From assembly GCA_020744225.1 (NCBI GenBank), contig JAGMWG010000004.1:1054001-1118000 (forward strand): DNA of 64,000 nucleotides, read 5' to 3'. The position numbers and the translations under genes are program-made. Below are positions 63,404 through 64,000 of the stretch, in pieces. The stretch's first letter is position 1; every line of letters begins with the position of its first letter. This DNA is from Paraphoma chrysanthemicola (lineage: Eukaryota; Ascomycota; Dothideomycetes; Pleosporales; Phaeosphaeriaceae). A model generated the notes under the pieces. That model did no database searches. It saw only the letters and a list, made by a program, of their open reading frames with translations, and was not told where the DNA came from.

Positions 63404-64000
63404 TTAAGAGGAGCCTCCATCTGGAGTCGGGGTGAGAACATGACTTGATGGCCGAGATCCAATGGGGCAGCAGCGGATCACCGAGAGACCGACACCCGCC
63501 AGCCACATCAATGAGTTCCCAGAAACTTCTTTTTCTTCTCTGGTCGTATTCATCATTCGTCTTAAGGACATGTACAGTTCTTTCCATTGCTGTCGTGAGC
63601 CAATAATACCGGTTGCGTGTGGTAGAGGATCTTCGCAATTGAACCCATGATACAAATCTAACAAGCTGGCATCCATAACGTCTCTCCCACACACTATATA
63701 ATGCTCGGTGTCGATACCATGGCTCTTTAGCAAATGTGTACGGATCTGGGATATATTCTTGGCTTGTAGATCAGCACACGTGTTACTGAGGTTTAAATCA
63801 GTCTTAAACGCCGAGAGTGGGCATTCCATGAAGAAGTCAGTCCACTTATTGCCGTCCTTGCTGCCTGCTTCCTTCACCCTCTCACGCTCTCGCGCATCGA
63901 ATATGTCCGTTAGTGAGGCTGTAGCTGCATGGCCACACACCAGGACGTGTCCAGTGATGCGGTCAGTGATCCGACATAGCGCGTCGTTTTGTTCGCAGGG
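63404..64000 (-). CDS. Degenerate C2H2-type fungal protein, 5' part outside window
   Basis: The minus-strand frame is open from 63404 to the right edge of the window (CEQNDALCRITDRITGHVLV at the edge), so the start lies beyond it. The pattern FFMECPLSAF..NTCADLQAKNISQIRTHLLKSH, YIVCGRDVMDASLLDLYHGF and NCEDPLPHATGIIGSRQQWK corresponds to a widespread fungal family with C2H2-like Cys/His spacing followed by a fixed G..Q-W-x-x-L segment. The Cys-x-x-Cys spacing of a true finger is incomplete, so DNA binding is doubtful. The C-terminal stretch after about 63560 is less conserved-looking and an intron there is possible. Confidence 0.6.
   Translation of the reverse strand, partial: PCEQNDALCRITDRITGHVLVCGHAATASLTDIFDARERERVKEAGSKDGNKWTDFFMECPLSAFKTDLNLSNTCADLQAKNISQIRTHLLKSHGIDTEHYIVCGRDVMDASLLDLYHGFNCEDPLPHATGIIGSRQQWKELYMSLRRMMNTTREEKEVSGNSLMWLAGVGLSVIRCCPIGSRPSSHVLTPTPDGGSS

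Noticed and set aside
1..64000. Secondary-metabolite gene cluster around the MFS carriers
   Set aside because: No polyketide synthase, NRPS, terpene cyclase, P450 or pathway regulator lies near either transporter.
1..64000. tRNA genes
   Set aside because: Reading for B-box-like GGTTCGANTCC strings on both strands gave no arrangement with a matching A box and acceptor stem; a covariance-model scan would be decisive.

Overview
The window is nuclear DNA of a filamentous ascomycete (Pezizomycotina). Dothideomycetes are the likely class, judged from the mix of protein families rather than from a marker gene. Reasons: short introns of about 46-60 bp with GTAAGT/GTACGT-type donors, CTAAC/CTGAC branch sites and CAG/TAG acceptors; a pogo/Fot1-type transposon wrecked by C-to-T changes typical of repeat-induced point mutation (RIP); and several fungus-only families (DUF6594, HeLo-like domains, fungal retropepsin-like proteins). 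No bacterial-style operons, CRISPR arrays, rRNA or convincing tRNA genes were seen.

Layout. 1-800: 3' end of an adenosine-deaminase-related gene. 1018-2884: a complete but dead 1,863-bp transposon with 65-bp inverted repeats. 3.5-8.1 kb: tandem paralogues with a pseudokinase-like region and a ZZ zinc finger; the second also has a HeLo-like N-terminus. 8.2-9.4 kb: pepsin-type protease. 9.8-13.8 kb: two related C2H2 zinc-finger genes and hard-to-model small exons. 14-17.8 kb: small mitochondrial-type protein and a long coiled-coil protein. 18.7-22 kb: divergent pair of a double retropepsin-like protein and a DUF6594 membrane protein. 23-24.8 kb: MFS carrier of the allantoate/anion type. 27.4-32.8 kb: large unknown gene interrupted by an in-frame TAG, then a decayed APH-like kinase pseudogene. 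33.7-37.6 kb: giant PPR protein.

From 39 to 55.5 kb lies a block rich in housekeeping genes: phosphomevalonate kinase (sterol pathway), ribosomal protein eL/uL29 (L35), Golgi SNARE Gos1, the ATP-synthase assembly factor Atp10, an X-family DNA polymerase (lambda/Pol4 type), a membrane-anchored ubiquitin-fold protein with a CAAX end, the proteasome chaperone Ump1 and a DUF92/TMEM19 membrane protein. From 56.9 kb to the right edge the window turns accessory again: a DHA2-type drug transporter, an unknown C-terminally anchored protein, a trypsin-fold-like protein and a partial degenerate C2H2 protein.

No pathway cluster is evident; neighbouring genes serve separate jobs. The main value of the annotation is the set of exon models worked out by hand (splice phases checked arithmetically), including two genes whose first exon is only the ATG codon, and the contrast between the intact core block and flanks that carry TE decay, pseudogenes and fast-evolving families.
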